Below are positions 1-7,362 of a DNA stretch of 10,006 nucleotides, piece by piece. This DNA comes from Tubulinosema ratisbonensis (Eukaryota; Microsporidia; Tubulinosematidae): positions 1 to 10,006 of the forward strand of contig RCSS01000115.1 of NCBI GenBank assembly GCA_004000155.1. Direction: 5' to 3'. A program made the translations under genes and the position numbers. Under the pieces are notes generated by a model, which saw nothing but the letters and a program-made list of their open reading frames with translations, was not told the DNA's origin and ran no database searches. The number at the start of each line of letters is the position of its first letter. The stretch's first letter is position 1.

Positions 1-710
1 TTACAATAATATATTTTAATACAAGATAATTAAATGCATTGATCGATAATTAGAATAGAAAAAGATCTCTGTTTATTTCTCATTCTTGGGAACAAAAAAA
101 CCGGGTGAGAATTTTAGTATTTGTCAAGTTTAAGTGGAACTGACTTGTATACTGCATAGTTTAAATATTTTGATTAAAAATGATTTTTCATGTTTTTATG
201 CTTCTAGGTTCATTTCATGGGAGTAATAATTTTTTAATTTAAATAATTATTTTGTAAATTATTACAATATTAAAAAAATAAAAATAATTTTCGTATCTTT
301 GGATAAGATGCTCATCCTTAAAATTAACATCCAAAAATGTCCTTTGAGTAAAATAATTGATTTATATTTTTCTTTTTTAAAAGTCAAATTTGTAATAAAA
401 TATTTCATCAATTATTTATTTGCGAAAATAAGTTTTTAATATATACTTTATCGATATAAAATGTTTGTAACAATATTTTAAAGCATTAATACTAAAAGTA
501 AAAAATTAAAAAAGAATAACTTTGGTTTAAATCAAAAAAAATAAAACATATATTTTAACATTTTAAACATAGTGAAGTTATAACTACGTTCTAAAAACTT
601 CTTTCACGAATTTTTTGTTTATTTAAAAAAAATAAAATAAGATCATTTAAAAATTTTTTTAATTTTGGTGTATTTAATAAAGTTTTTTATATAAAATATA
701 TTTTAATTAT
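1..710. other. AT-rich intergenic stretch, no supportable gene
   Basis: This stretch is dominated by A/T runs. Two short minus-strand patches look slightly less random. One is a 25-codon ATG-to-stop frame at 80-157. The other is an open stretch near 250-366 that reads ...FLDVNFKDEHLIQRYEN.... Both are within what AT-rich sequence yields by chance, and I recognise neither. Any 3' flank or terminal inverted repeat of the Tc1 copy that begins at 711 should lie here, but I found no convincing inverted partner of the sequence right of 1724. Confidence 0.5.
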
Positions 711-1724
711 TTAATACTTTGCATGTTTTCCTTTAGCTTTAATAACGGCATTTAATCTATTTTCCATGCTAAAGACAAGTTTGTTACATAACTCCGTTGG
801 TATATTATACCATATTTCAAAGACTTTCCTTATAAGCTCTTCTTTTTTATACTTCGAATTTCCTAATTTTTTCTTCACATAAGCCCAAAGATGCTCAATA
901 GGATTGAGATCAGACGATTGAGACGGCCAATCCAATAACTTTATTTTCTTTTCCTGAGAAAATCCCTTAACTAATTTAGAAGTGTGTTTGGGATCATTGT
1001 CCTGTTGGAATATAAAATTTTCAATTCTTAATTTATTAGCTGAACTTGTAAGATTTTCTTTCAATATATTTAGGTATAAAAACCTATCCATCGTATCATT
1101 AATAACCACAAGATTACCTACTCCTGAACTACTAAAGCACCCCCAAAACATTACATTGCCTCCATTATACTTAACAGTTTTGCAGATGTTTTTTTCATTT
1201 AGTCTTTCTTTAGGGTTTCTCCAAATTTTCTTTTTGCCGTCATTATATTCTAAATTTATCTTTGTTTCGTCTGAAAATATGACGGAATCCCACTCTGTTT
1301 TGGTAAAATAGATGTATTTAAGAGCAAAACCTAAACGATTTAAAATGTTTTTGGGAGAAAGCTTTGGTTTTTCAGCGGCATATGTATTTATGAAATTCTC
1401 TTTTTTTTAGAAAATTTTATATAGTTTTAGCAGAAAAATCTTTGCGATATAGGGTCTTAAGTATATTACCGATATCAACTGCGGTCAGCTCTAGAGTGGT
1501 TTGGATTAAACTAAGTATTTTGCTTTTCTCTTGGCATTCAAGTAGTTCTCTCCTGCCTGAACCAACCCTTCTTTGAAGACAATTAGTCTTCTCTACTTTT
1601 TTAAGGTGATATTCCACTGTACTTTAGGAATATTCAACATTTCACCTATTTCTCGAATTGAAAGCCCTCTACCCTTTAAATCTAGCATAATAGCGACGAC
1701 GTTCTCTTGAATTTGCTTATACAT
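711..1724 (-). pseudogene. Tc1/mariner (Tc1-like, DD34E) transposase pseudogene, nearly full length
   Basis: Relic of a DNA-cutting transposase that would excise and reinsert its own element at TA sites in the nucleus. The 1014-nt span equals 338 codons including the stop, close to the usual ~340 residues of Tc1 transposases. The N-terminus (ATG at 1724-1722) reads as a helix-turn-helix (GRGLSIREIGEMLNIPK). A one-base loss near 1620-1625 then moves the reading to another frame (VEYHLKKVEK...). An in-frame TAA lies at 1419-1417, and a compensating shift near 1390-1400 restores the first frame. The catalytic core is uninterrupted: first Asp in SDETKINLEY (codon 1271-1269), then WGCFSSSGVGNL, second Asp in QQDNDPKHTS (codon 1001-999), and Glu in DLNPIEHLW (codon 896-894). 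Thirty-four residues separate the last two, the Tc1 spacing. The family is certain; the copy is almost surely inactive. Terminal repeats were not identified. Confidence 0.94.
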
Positions 1725-1741
1725 TTTAACCCATAAGCTAA

Positions 1742-1903
1742 AATTATGTATGTATATTTTTGGAGGGAAATTTTATAGACAAGTTGGTTACTATCGATAG
1801 AAAAGGAGAACAGTTACCTTGTTTAAATGGTATCGATAGCAAGAAAGGAGTTCTTAAATCAAACGACTTTGATCTGTTAGAAATGTTTGGGTATAGATTA
1901 TAA
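1742..1903 (+). pseudogene. Orphan coding-like fragment, unrecognised
   Basis: A 53-codon open stretch without an ATG, ending at TAA 1901-1903. From about 1775 it is clearly richer in G/C and in varied residues than its surroundings (DKLVTIDRKGEQLPCLNG, then KSNDFDLLEMFGYRL). It contains a small internal repeat: TIDRKG and GIDSKKG, both built on TATCGATAG (1792-1800 and 1831-1839). It begins just beyond the N-terminal end of the Tc1 relic, on the opposite strand, so it may be the 3' end of a gene split by that insertion or an exon remnant. I do not recognise the protein. It could also be non-coding element flank. Confidence 0.33.
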
Positions 1904-2741
1904 TAAATTACTTTATCAAAATTTTTACTGATTCTTGATATTAAAATATCATAAAGATCAAAAGTGTATTAAACTAAAACCGGCATTTATAATTAGAAAA
2001 TATTAATTAAATATATATAGTTAGTATATGAAATACTTTTATAAATAATTTTCTATGGCTGTATATTAAAAACATATATACATTTGTAATAGCTTTAAAT
2101 CAGTACATTGAAATAAGTAAATATTGTCATTAAAAAAAGAATATTTCATATCCGATATTTGAAACACTAAACAAAAAAATATATTCATCTGTCATTTTTT
2201 TAATCTGTGTTTAAAAACAGTTATAGAATTTAATAAATAAGTAAAATTTAACTTAACTATTAAATTACATATTTATTTCAATTTAACATGCTAAATTATC
2301 AAAAATAGATGAACAAAAAGTTTACCCTAAATAATAAATTTCACAGTCTAAAAAACTAAATTAATAGAATTAATTTTTAGTTTTAAAAAGTAAAAGTTTA
2401 TTAATTTAGATATGTAAAGTAAAGTTTACATTAATAATCAAATTTAGCTACATAAATACTCTGACAATCAATTTCTAAACGTAAAAATTTAAATTAAAAA
2501 ATCAATTTTTAAAAATTATATCAATTTTTAATATAAATTGTTTATAAAAAATATTAATGAAAAAGCTTTTAAAGAAAACTGATTTGATTAGTAAATTTTA
2601 ATAATAAATAATTATTCTAAGTTGTTTAACTAATTTAAATTCTTTTTTTTCTAATTTTTATATTTTAAAAAAATAAAATTAAAATTTTTATTGTTAATTT
2701 TTTTAAAACACAAATTTGTAAATTTAAGTATATTAATTGTT
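1904..2741. other. Extremely AT-rich spacer, no gene seen
   Basis: About 840 bases of nearly pure A/T with stops in all frames. There are only trivial short repeats, such as ATCAATTTTTAA at 2501-2512 and again at 2520-2531. I see no coding, RNA or element signature here. Confidence 0.6.
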
Positions 2742-2764
2742 GAAAAAACGACCCTCGTTTTTTC
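2742..2764. repeat. Perfect 10-bp inverted repeat with 3-nt loop
   Basis: GAAAAAACGA (2742-2751), loop CCC, then TCGTTTTTTC (2755-2764): ten uninterrupted pairs. It stands at the boundary between the AT desert on its left and a region with more mixed composition on its right. The form resembles a bacterial intrinsic terminator, but the genome appears eukaryotic, so that function is not claimed. It could act as an RNA 3' hairpin or be the terminus of a small palindromic element. Confidence 0.6.
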
Positions 2765-2890
2765 TATTAGAAATTTTACTTTTATTCTAAATTTTCTAAA
2801 TGACCCTTAGACAAAACAATCAATAGAAAGAGGTACAAATAAAGGAATTGTAACTAAAAACAAAAAAAACAAATCTTTATTTATAAATTA

Positions 2891-3093
2891 TGTGTCCCAT
2901 AAGGACTTGGTACCTCAAGATACGACATTAATATTCAAAAAATTTTTTAATATTAATATTGTTGTGCCTTTGGCGAAAGCGGATGTATCTTCTTGAAATA
3001 TTTTAGTTTAGAAATAATTTATTAAACAAACTTAATTTTATGAAAGATTGCTGTATCCTATGAGTCTTATACCATGTTGAGATACGAGGCATA
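2891..3093. repeat. Diverged direct repeat of a ~40-bp motif
   Basis: Copy one (2891-2930) and copy two (3052-3093) share the order TGT.TCC.AT.AG..CTT..TACC, a short gap, then GATACGA. By eye about two thirds of positions agree over 40 bases, in the same orientation and about 160 bases apart. Shorter inverted echoes of the core (GTATCTT) lie near 2983 and 3153. The second copy overlaps the end of a minus-strand coding relic, so the similarity could reflect an internal duplication of that relic or a small regulatory or element-end repeat. Confidence 0.35.
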
Positions 3094-3360
3094 AAGGGAT
3101 CCTTCAGTATTGTGATAAAAAGTATTTTTAAATGTATAAAATGTTGCTTATTCAAAGATACAGCCATATAATTTATTGAATTTATAAGGAACTTTTTTGT
3201 GAACTGAAATCTGATTCTTTAATGTATTTTTAAATTTTTTATCACTAGTAAAGCTGAGGAGCCAATCAGATTTATTCGCTTTTTTGTTATAGTACGGTTA
3301 GCGAGAACAACTATTACACTGAGGTGATTAGGTAGGATACTTGACAAAAGAATCAAAAAA
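3030..3360 (-). pseudogene. Decayed coding relic, possibly Merlin/ISXO2-like transposase N-terminal half
   Basis: One minus-strand frame stays readable from about 3360 to 3067 apart from isolated stops. It contains a CxxC pair (CNSC; codons 3318-3316 and 3309-3307), an open run of 48 codons from 3297 (PYYNKKANKSDWLL..., then QISVHKKVPYKFNKLYG), and NTEGSLYASYLNM. A frame change then gives STWYKTHRIQQ. This order of Cys pair, an IS(V)xK segment, an aromatic helix, a small helix-turn-helix and a WYxxxR tail resembles the zinc-ribbon plus HTH front of Merlin/ISXO2-like transposases. No DDE core can be read further on. There is no ATG. That it is former coding sequence is fairly likely; the family is a tentative guess. 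Confidence 0.38.
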
Positions 3361-3427
3361 ATGTGCTAATATATAAATAAAAAAAATAGTTATATAAAAT
3401 TACGACAAAAGCTAAATATTGTTGTTA

Positions 3428-3622
3428 TTAAAAAGTCCACTTAAATTTACTATTTTGATAAACAGTTTGTTTAAAAGCATTTGAATGTAATACTTCAACT
3501 AAATTTATCAACAGTCTTTTTCTTAATTTCAAAGAGCAGAGTATGATATAAATTTTATGATAGTTGACTTTTGCATGATTTTTTTTAATTTTATGAATGC
3601 TATTAATAATTGATGCTATATT
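3428..3622 (-). other. Weak open stretch, 64 codons, no ATG at its start
   Basis: An open minus-strand stretch ending in TAA (3430-3428) includes a leucine/basic-rich helix-like run (SLKLRKRLLINLVEVLHSN). It has no start codon at its upstream end and no recognisable motif. Stretches this long are expected a few times by chance in 10 kb of such AT-rich sequence. It lies upstream of the relic at 3030-3360 on the same strand and could be its decayed 5' part. Confidence 0.15.
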
Positions 3623-3696
3623 TTAGTTAAGTATGATTCTAAAATGTAAAGATCAATCAATTTCTTAGTTTAATCTTGTTCTGTTCTTTTTTGTTG

Positions 3697-3723
3697 CCTA
3701 GGGATGGTAAATCCATACTAAGG
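3697..3723. repeat. Imperfect hairpin with tandem CTATAC downstream
   Basis: CCTAGGGATGG (3697-3707), loop TAAAT, CCATACTAAGG (3713-3723) can pair at eight Watson-Crick positions plus one G-U out of eleven. A short tandem CTATACC / CTATAC follows at 3732-3746, next to an ambiguous base at 3747. The block is distinctly less AT-rich than its neighbours. It does not fit a tRNA cloverleaf. It may be a small structured RNA or an element end, and its function is unknown. Confidence 0.35.
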
Positions 3724-3937
3724 TCTTTTCGCTATACCTTCTATACNTTCATTTAATTTAGATTTAATTTTTTATTAATTTCTTAATTTAGTTATTTATT
3801 TAACTTGAATTTTATTTATTTTTAGATTTTTAATTTTTAATTTTTGGTTTGAATTTATCTTCAAATTTTTTGATAATTTAAATATTTTAACTAGGTTTAA
3901 ATATTTAACAAACTTGTATTTTCTAGACACTTTATGA

Positions 3938-3947
3938 TTTATTTATT
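3938..3947 (-). promoter_or_regulatory. Two overlapping AATAAA polyadenylation signals at the pgk stop
   Basis: Read on the minus strand, the last two sense codons and the stop form AATAAATAAA, two overlapping AATAAA hexamers. Polyadenylation signals overlapping or hugging the stop codon are typical of compact microsporidian genes and imply a very short 3' UTR. The match is exact, but hexamers made only of A and T are common in this composition. Confidence 0.5.
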
Positions 3948-5030
3948 ATCAATTGCATCAATTCCTGGCATGTTCTCACCACTTAAAAGTGTCATAAGTG
4001 CTCCTCCTCCGGTAGAAACATGCGTATAATCATTCAATTCACCAAACTGAAGTGCTGCCATGGCAGTCTCTCCTCCACCCACATAAACTTTTCCTCCTTG
4101 TTTTACAAGCTGTATAAGTGCTTGAGCAATGCTTTTAGTACCTTCTTCAGCCTCTTTTTTCTCAAAAATACCTGCTGGCCCATTCCAAAACACACTCTTA
4201 CTTTCTTTTATATCCTTAACAATCTCATTGATACTTTCTTTACCAATATCAATCACCGATTCATTGTCACAAATCTCTGTTGTGTATTTAAAATTTTGAT
4301 TATCTTCAACCAAAAAATCTTTTGGTAATTTGAGGTTTATTTCTTTAAATTCGTTTGTCAAATTTAAATTTTCACATTTACTTTTACCAACCTTAACACC
4401 TTTACTTTTTAACACTGTGGTTGCTAACGCACCTACCAACCATACACTCTTACTTTTAATACCTGATATCAATTTTAACTTATCACTTATTTTAGCACCA
4501 CCAAAGATAGTCAGATCCACTCCATTTTGAATACTTTTGATCAAATCAAGCTCTTTTTCCATTAATAAGCCCATAACAGTAGGAAGTAAAGTGTTTGTTA
4601 CTGATTTATCATTTCTATGCACACAACCAAATGAGTCTATCACAGTTAAATCAGCATTCTTTTTAAAAAAATCGTTGTAACCTTCTTTCTCTTCTTTGTA
4701 AAACCTTAAATTTTCTAGAAAAATAAATTTATCATTTAGATCAGAATCTAAGTTTCTAAGCACAAAATTAGTTTTACATTTTTTGTTTATCAATTCAACA
4801 ACAGGTTTAACACTCAAATCTTCTGAATACCCATTCGGTCTGCCCAGATGGGTGCCTATGATCAATTTTTTAGGCTCATTTTCTAGAATGTAATTTATTG
4901 TTGGTAAAACTGAGTCTATTTTATGGGTGCATAGAACTGATTTGTTTTTCAATGGCACGTTTAAATCAAGTCTTAAAAATATTCTTTTGTTTTTTAGTTG
5001 TACATCTTTTATTGATTTTTTTGTGTGCAT
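3939..5030 (-). CDS. pgk: Phosphoglycerate kinase (EC 2.7.2.3)
   Basis: Cytosolic glycolytic enzyme that transfers phosphate from 1,3-bisphosphoglycerate to ADP, giving ATP and 3-phosphoglycerate. All 363 codons are intact. The N-domain carries RLDLNVPL (R20, D22, N24), HLGRP (H61, R64), LENLR (R109) and DSFGCVHR (H138, R139). The C-domain carries GGAKISDK (K180, K184), WNGPAGIFE (282-290), GGGETA (318-323; E321 where Asp is usual) and the hallmark STGGGA (339-344). It is about 50 residues shorter than yeast or human PGK, mainly because the stretch between LENLR and DSFG and the one after the nucleotide-site loop are trimmed. Two oddities: K37 sits where the invariant substrate Arg (Arg38 in yeast) is expected, and the adenine-site GGG reads VGA (199-201). 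There is no intron. The start is fixed by the conserved N-terminal spacing. Upstream I see A/T-rich sequence but no clear CCC/GGG-like microsporidian promoter motif next to the ATG. This is the only intact gene in the window. Confidence 0.98.
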   Translation of the reverse strand: MHTKKSIKDVQLKNKRIFLRLDLNVPLKNKSVLCTHKIDSVLPTINYILENEPKKLIIGTHLGRPNGYSEDLSVKPVVELINKKCKTNFVLRNLDSDLNDKFIFLENLRFYKEEKEGYNDFFKKNADLTVIDSFGCVHRNDKSVTNTLLPTVMGLLMEKELDLIKSIQNGVDLTIFGGAKISDKLKLISGIKSKSVWLVGALATTVLKSKGVKVGKSKCENLNLTNEFKEINLKLPKDFLVEDNQNFKYTTEICDNESVIDIGKESINEIVKDIKESKSVFWNGPAGIFEKKEAEEGTKSIAQALIQLVKQGGKVYVGGGETAMAALQFGELNDYTHVSTGGGALMTLLSGENMPGIDAIDNK

Positions 5031-5518
5031 TGTTTGTTTTTGTAAAAAATGTTTTATTTTTATATTTGACAGGTAATTAAATATTTTGTATTTTTTTTTA
5101 TTTTATTTATAACAAGAATTAGGTAATTTTTTTATTTAAATGAAAAACTTATTATTTTTTAATCCAATAAAAATAAGGGATTCTTTTAAAATTTAACTTA
5201 TAAAAATATGAGAATTTAAAAAATATTTCTTGTATTTTTTATAATAAAACCGTCTACAAAGTTTATATGAATTATAATTTAAAAGTCTTTGATACAAATT
5301 AAAGTATAATCATAGAAAAATTAATATAAATATTACTTAATTAATGAAAAACTTTTGGTTCAGGGCTACGAGACTCACCTAAAAAATAAAAACTTTAAAT
5401 TATTTAAATTATTTTAATTATTTTAATAAATATTTAAAAATGTTTTAAAATTAGATAAATTAAATGCAAAAATAAAAAAATTTTTTTAATTTTATAAATG
5501 TGTGACAGATATAACCAA
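5031..5518. other. AT-rich spacer containing the pgk 5' flank
   Basis: No gene is visible. The first ~70 bases must hold the pgk promoter, since the gene reads leftward from 5030. A TATA-like AAATATAAAAATAAAA lies about 20-40 bases upstream of the start on the minus strand, though such runs are common here. A short, less AT-rich island at 5358-5382 (GGTTCAGGGCTACGAGACTC) stands out but matches nothing I recognise. Confidence 0.4.
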
Positions 5519-5561
5519 CAATATTCTCTGCCCCTTGAAGTATTTGGGGCAAAGAATATTG
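5519..5561. repeat. 16-bp inverted repeat, possible Merlin terminal inverted repeats head to head
   Basis: CAATATTCTCTGCCCC (5519-5534) and GGGGCAAAGAATATTG (5546-5561) are inverted copies with a single mismatch, separated by 11 bases. Weaker pairing continues for a few bases outward. The right arm reads GGGGCA... toward the Merlin transposase start 110 bases further on. Merlin elements are reported to begin with GG, so it may be that element's left terminal repeat. The left arm would then be the end of another copy. I found no matching inverted copy to the right of the transposase relic, so the assignment is unproven. A plain hairpin in a transcript is the alternative. Confidence 0.6.
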
Positions 5562-5670
5562 ATGTTTTAATTAAACATTGTTCTTTTTTTGATTTTACTA
5601 ACTTTTTGCAAAAACAACATAATTAAATTTAAAAAATTTTTGTCGACTTACGTAGTTTTATTGAAAAAAG

Positions 5671-6600
5671 ATGGTTTTTGCTATTAATTTATTTATACCA
5701 GAAAGCGAAAGATCTGAAATATTTTCATCCAATAACACTGCTTTACAATATGCAAGAGCAAGAGGCTGGTTTAAAGAAGAAAAAATCTGTGCTTTTTGCG
5801 GATACAGAGCGCGATTAGAAAAAAATAAAAGGTATTTAAATGATTATTTTATCGCTGTAAAGAAAAAACAGGAAGAAAAATTACTAATATTTTTGCTTAT
5901 AAATATTTTGGGCAGCCCAAAATAAAAATAAATGACCATTTATCTGCCATTTATAAATGGATTGAGAACTCTTATGAGAAANATGTTTGCCGAAANNCAA
6001 ACATATCAAAAACCCCCTAAAAAATAAAGCAAATCTAAATTTTTTTATTAATTTAACTTATAATGATAGGAGACTTGAAATGATTGGGAAAGAGGCGTTA
6101 GGGTACAAGTGGATTTAATTGAAATAAGCACGGGAAATTACCAGTAACTCTTAGCACTTGATGACAAATTTCCAAGAATAAATTGGCTTTCGGAATGAAA
6201 GAAGAAAATATCAATAGTATTAAGCTATTTATTGTTCCAGATCGCACAACGGAAACATTTAAAAAAATTTTAGTGAACAACATTCGAAAAAACCACACAG
6301 ATTACTGATGTATACGTATCATAACCCAGTGCATTTCACCATGTTGTGGGAAGTCATGAGTAGTCTGTCATTCTGGAGGATTTAAATATTTTGGAAGTTT
6401 TTACACTAATAATACTATAAATTTATGAAGACTTCTTAAATATGAAATATAAAAAAGAAGTGGTATTGTTAGTTTAGTCTTGAAGTGTTTTTAAAGAAAT
6501 TTCATTGTAGATATTAATCTCTATGTAGTACTGATAGTAAAAACTCAGAAGCACATTTGAAACGATATTAAATTTTTATCTTCTGATAAAACAGTTATAT
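5671..6600 (+). pseudogene. Merlin (ISXO2/IS1016-like) transposase pseudogene
   Basis: Relic of a DDE transposase of the Merlin superfamily. Frame one (ATG 5671) gives 59 good residues (SERSEIFSSNNTALQYARAR, then EEKICAFCGYRARL) with a CxxC zinc-ribbon pair at C40/C43. After a one-base shift near 5848 the reading continues in frame two as FYRCKEKTGRK..., then AIYKWIENSYEK and NISKTP, ending at TAA 6018-6020. Further on come RRLEMIGK and RGVRVQVE, INSIKLFIVPDRTTETFKK (frame of 6117), then SAFHHVVGSHE after another shift near 6300, and finally TNNTINL, RLLKYEI and KRSGI. The first catalytic Asp appears to be Asn (codon 6117-6119), the second survives in ITD (codon 6307-6309), and the Glu codon expected after TNN.I seems lost. 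Total length is about 310 codons, near full length. Ambiguous bases occur at 5982, 5996 and 5997. Inactive. Confidence 0.85.
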
Positions 6601-6740
6601 TGAATAAGAACTAATAATTATTCCACAAGATTTTTTTTATTTAAATATACAATGTAATATTTAAAAAGGGTTTTGTTAAAAATTGTTTTTATATTTTGTT
6701 AAAGTGAGTATGCTCTTTAATGGGTCGTTTTGGCCGAGTC

Positions 6741-7110
6741 TCATAAACTACTCCCTTTTTTAGCTTTAAAATCGCTTAAAATCCTGAAAATAGTTACCAA
6801 ATCATCCATACAACTGATAATTTCACTAACCTCACCTCTTAAAACTTAATTTACTATTTCTCTCACAGACTCAACCTCTGTATAAATGATCATTCTATTT
6901 CGATTATCATGAGCCTTTTATGGGATTTATTCCTATTGGTCTTGTGATTGTGAGTTTTGATTTTTTTCAAAGCTAATAAGGTTAACATTATAGTTTAGGC
7001 TTGATTTAGCCTTATTCCGCAACTTTTTACAATACACTTCTAATTTATCGAAATTAAATTTCTTTTGGCAATACAGTAAATATAACTTTCATTAACAATG
7101 AAGTTACGAT
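6741..7110 (-). pseudogene. Decayed FLYWCH-like zinc-finger relic, perhaps from a MULE-type element
   Basis: A less AT-rich island whose minus strand reads, with frame changes, NESYIYCIAKRN, FDKLEVYCKKLRNKAKSSL, KAHDNRNRM, and then EVESVREIVN, a stop at 6848-6846, VLRGEVSEIISCMDDL and VTIFRILSDFKAKKGSSL, ending with TGA at 6743-6741. The order of an aromatic/basic opening, a YC....(C)KA+ segment, an H-rich end and a downstream helical region resembles the FLYWCH zinc finger and linker found at the N-terminus of many MULE-associated proteins. No DDE domain follows: the sequence is cut off close to the right end of the Merlin relic, so it may be a truncated remnant. That it was once coding is fairly likely; the family is tentative. 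Confidence 0.42.
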
Positions 7111-7362
7111 TTTGAGAATTTCTATGAAATAACAATAGATGAAAACCTAACTGAAAAAATATTTAGCAAATAAAATTAATATATTTATATAAACATTTAT
7201 AAATCATAAATGTTGTATTCATTTTGATTTATTGAATAAATATATGAGGAAAATAAATTTAAAAATAATTATAGAAAACAAACATTCTAATGTTTTTCAA
7301 GATTAAGAGCAGAATTTAATTTTAATCTTTAATTATATATTTGTTTAAAGGAGAAAACTTAA

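Noticed and set aside
80..157. 25-codon minus-strand ATG-to-stop frame
   Set aside because: Too short, no recognisable motif and no supporting context.
982..1311. Plus-strand open frame of 109 codons over the Tc1 relic
   Set aside because: It is antisense to the catalytic core of the transposase, whose motifs are unmistakable on the minus strand.
2742..2764. Rho-independent terminator
   Set aside because: The form is similar, but the Tc1, Merlin and PGK context indicates a eukaryotic nucleus, and no gene ends at it.
4020..5080. Three plus-strand open frames over phosphoglycerate kinase and its start
   Set aside because: They are antisense to a fully conserved enzyme and show low-complexity Phe/Leu/Ser-rich composition typical of shadow frames.
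6098..6298. Minus-strand open frame of 66 codons
   Set aside because: It is antisense to the Merlin relic, where the plus strand carries the conserved PDRTTETF block.
5361..6755. GAGACTC island at 5361-5380 and its inverted-looking partner near 6735-6745 as Merlin terminal repeats
   Set aside because: The shared part is only the near-palindromic GAGACTC with weak flanks, and the right member lies at the end of the FLYWCH-like relic. Chance is more likely.
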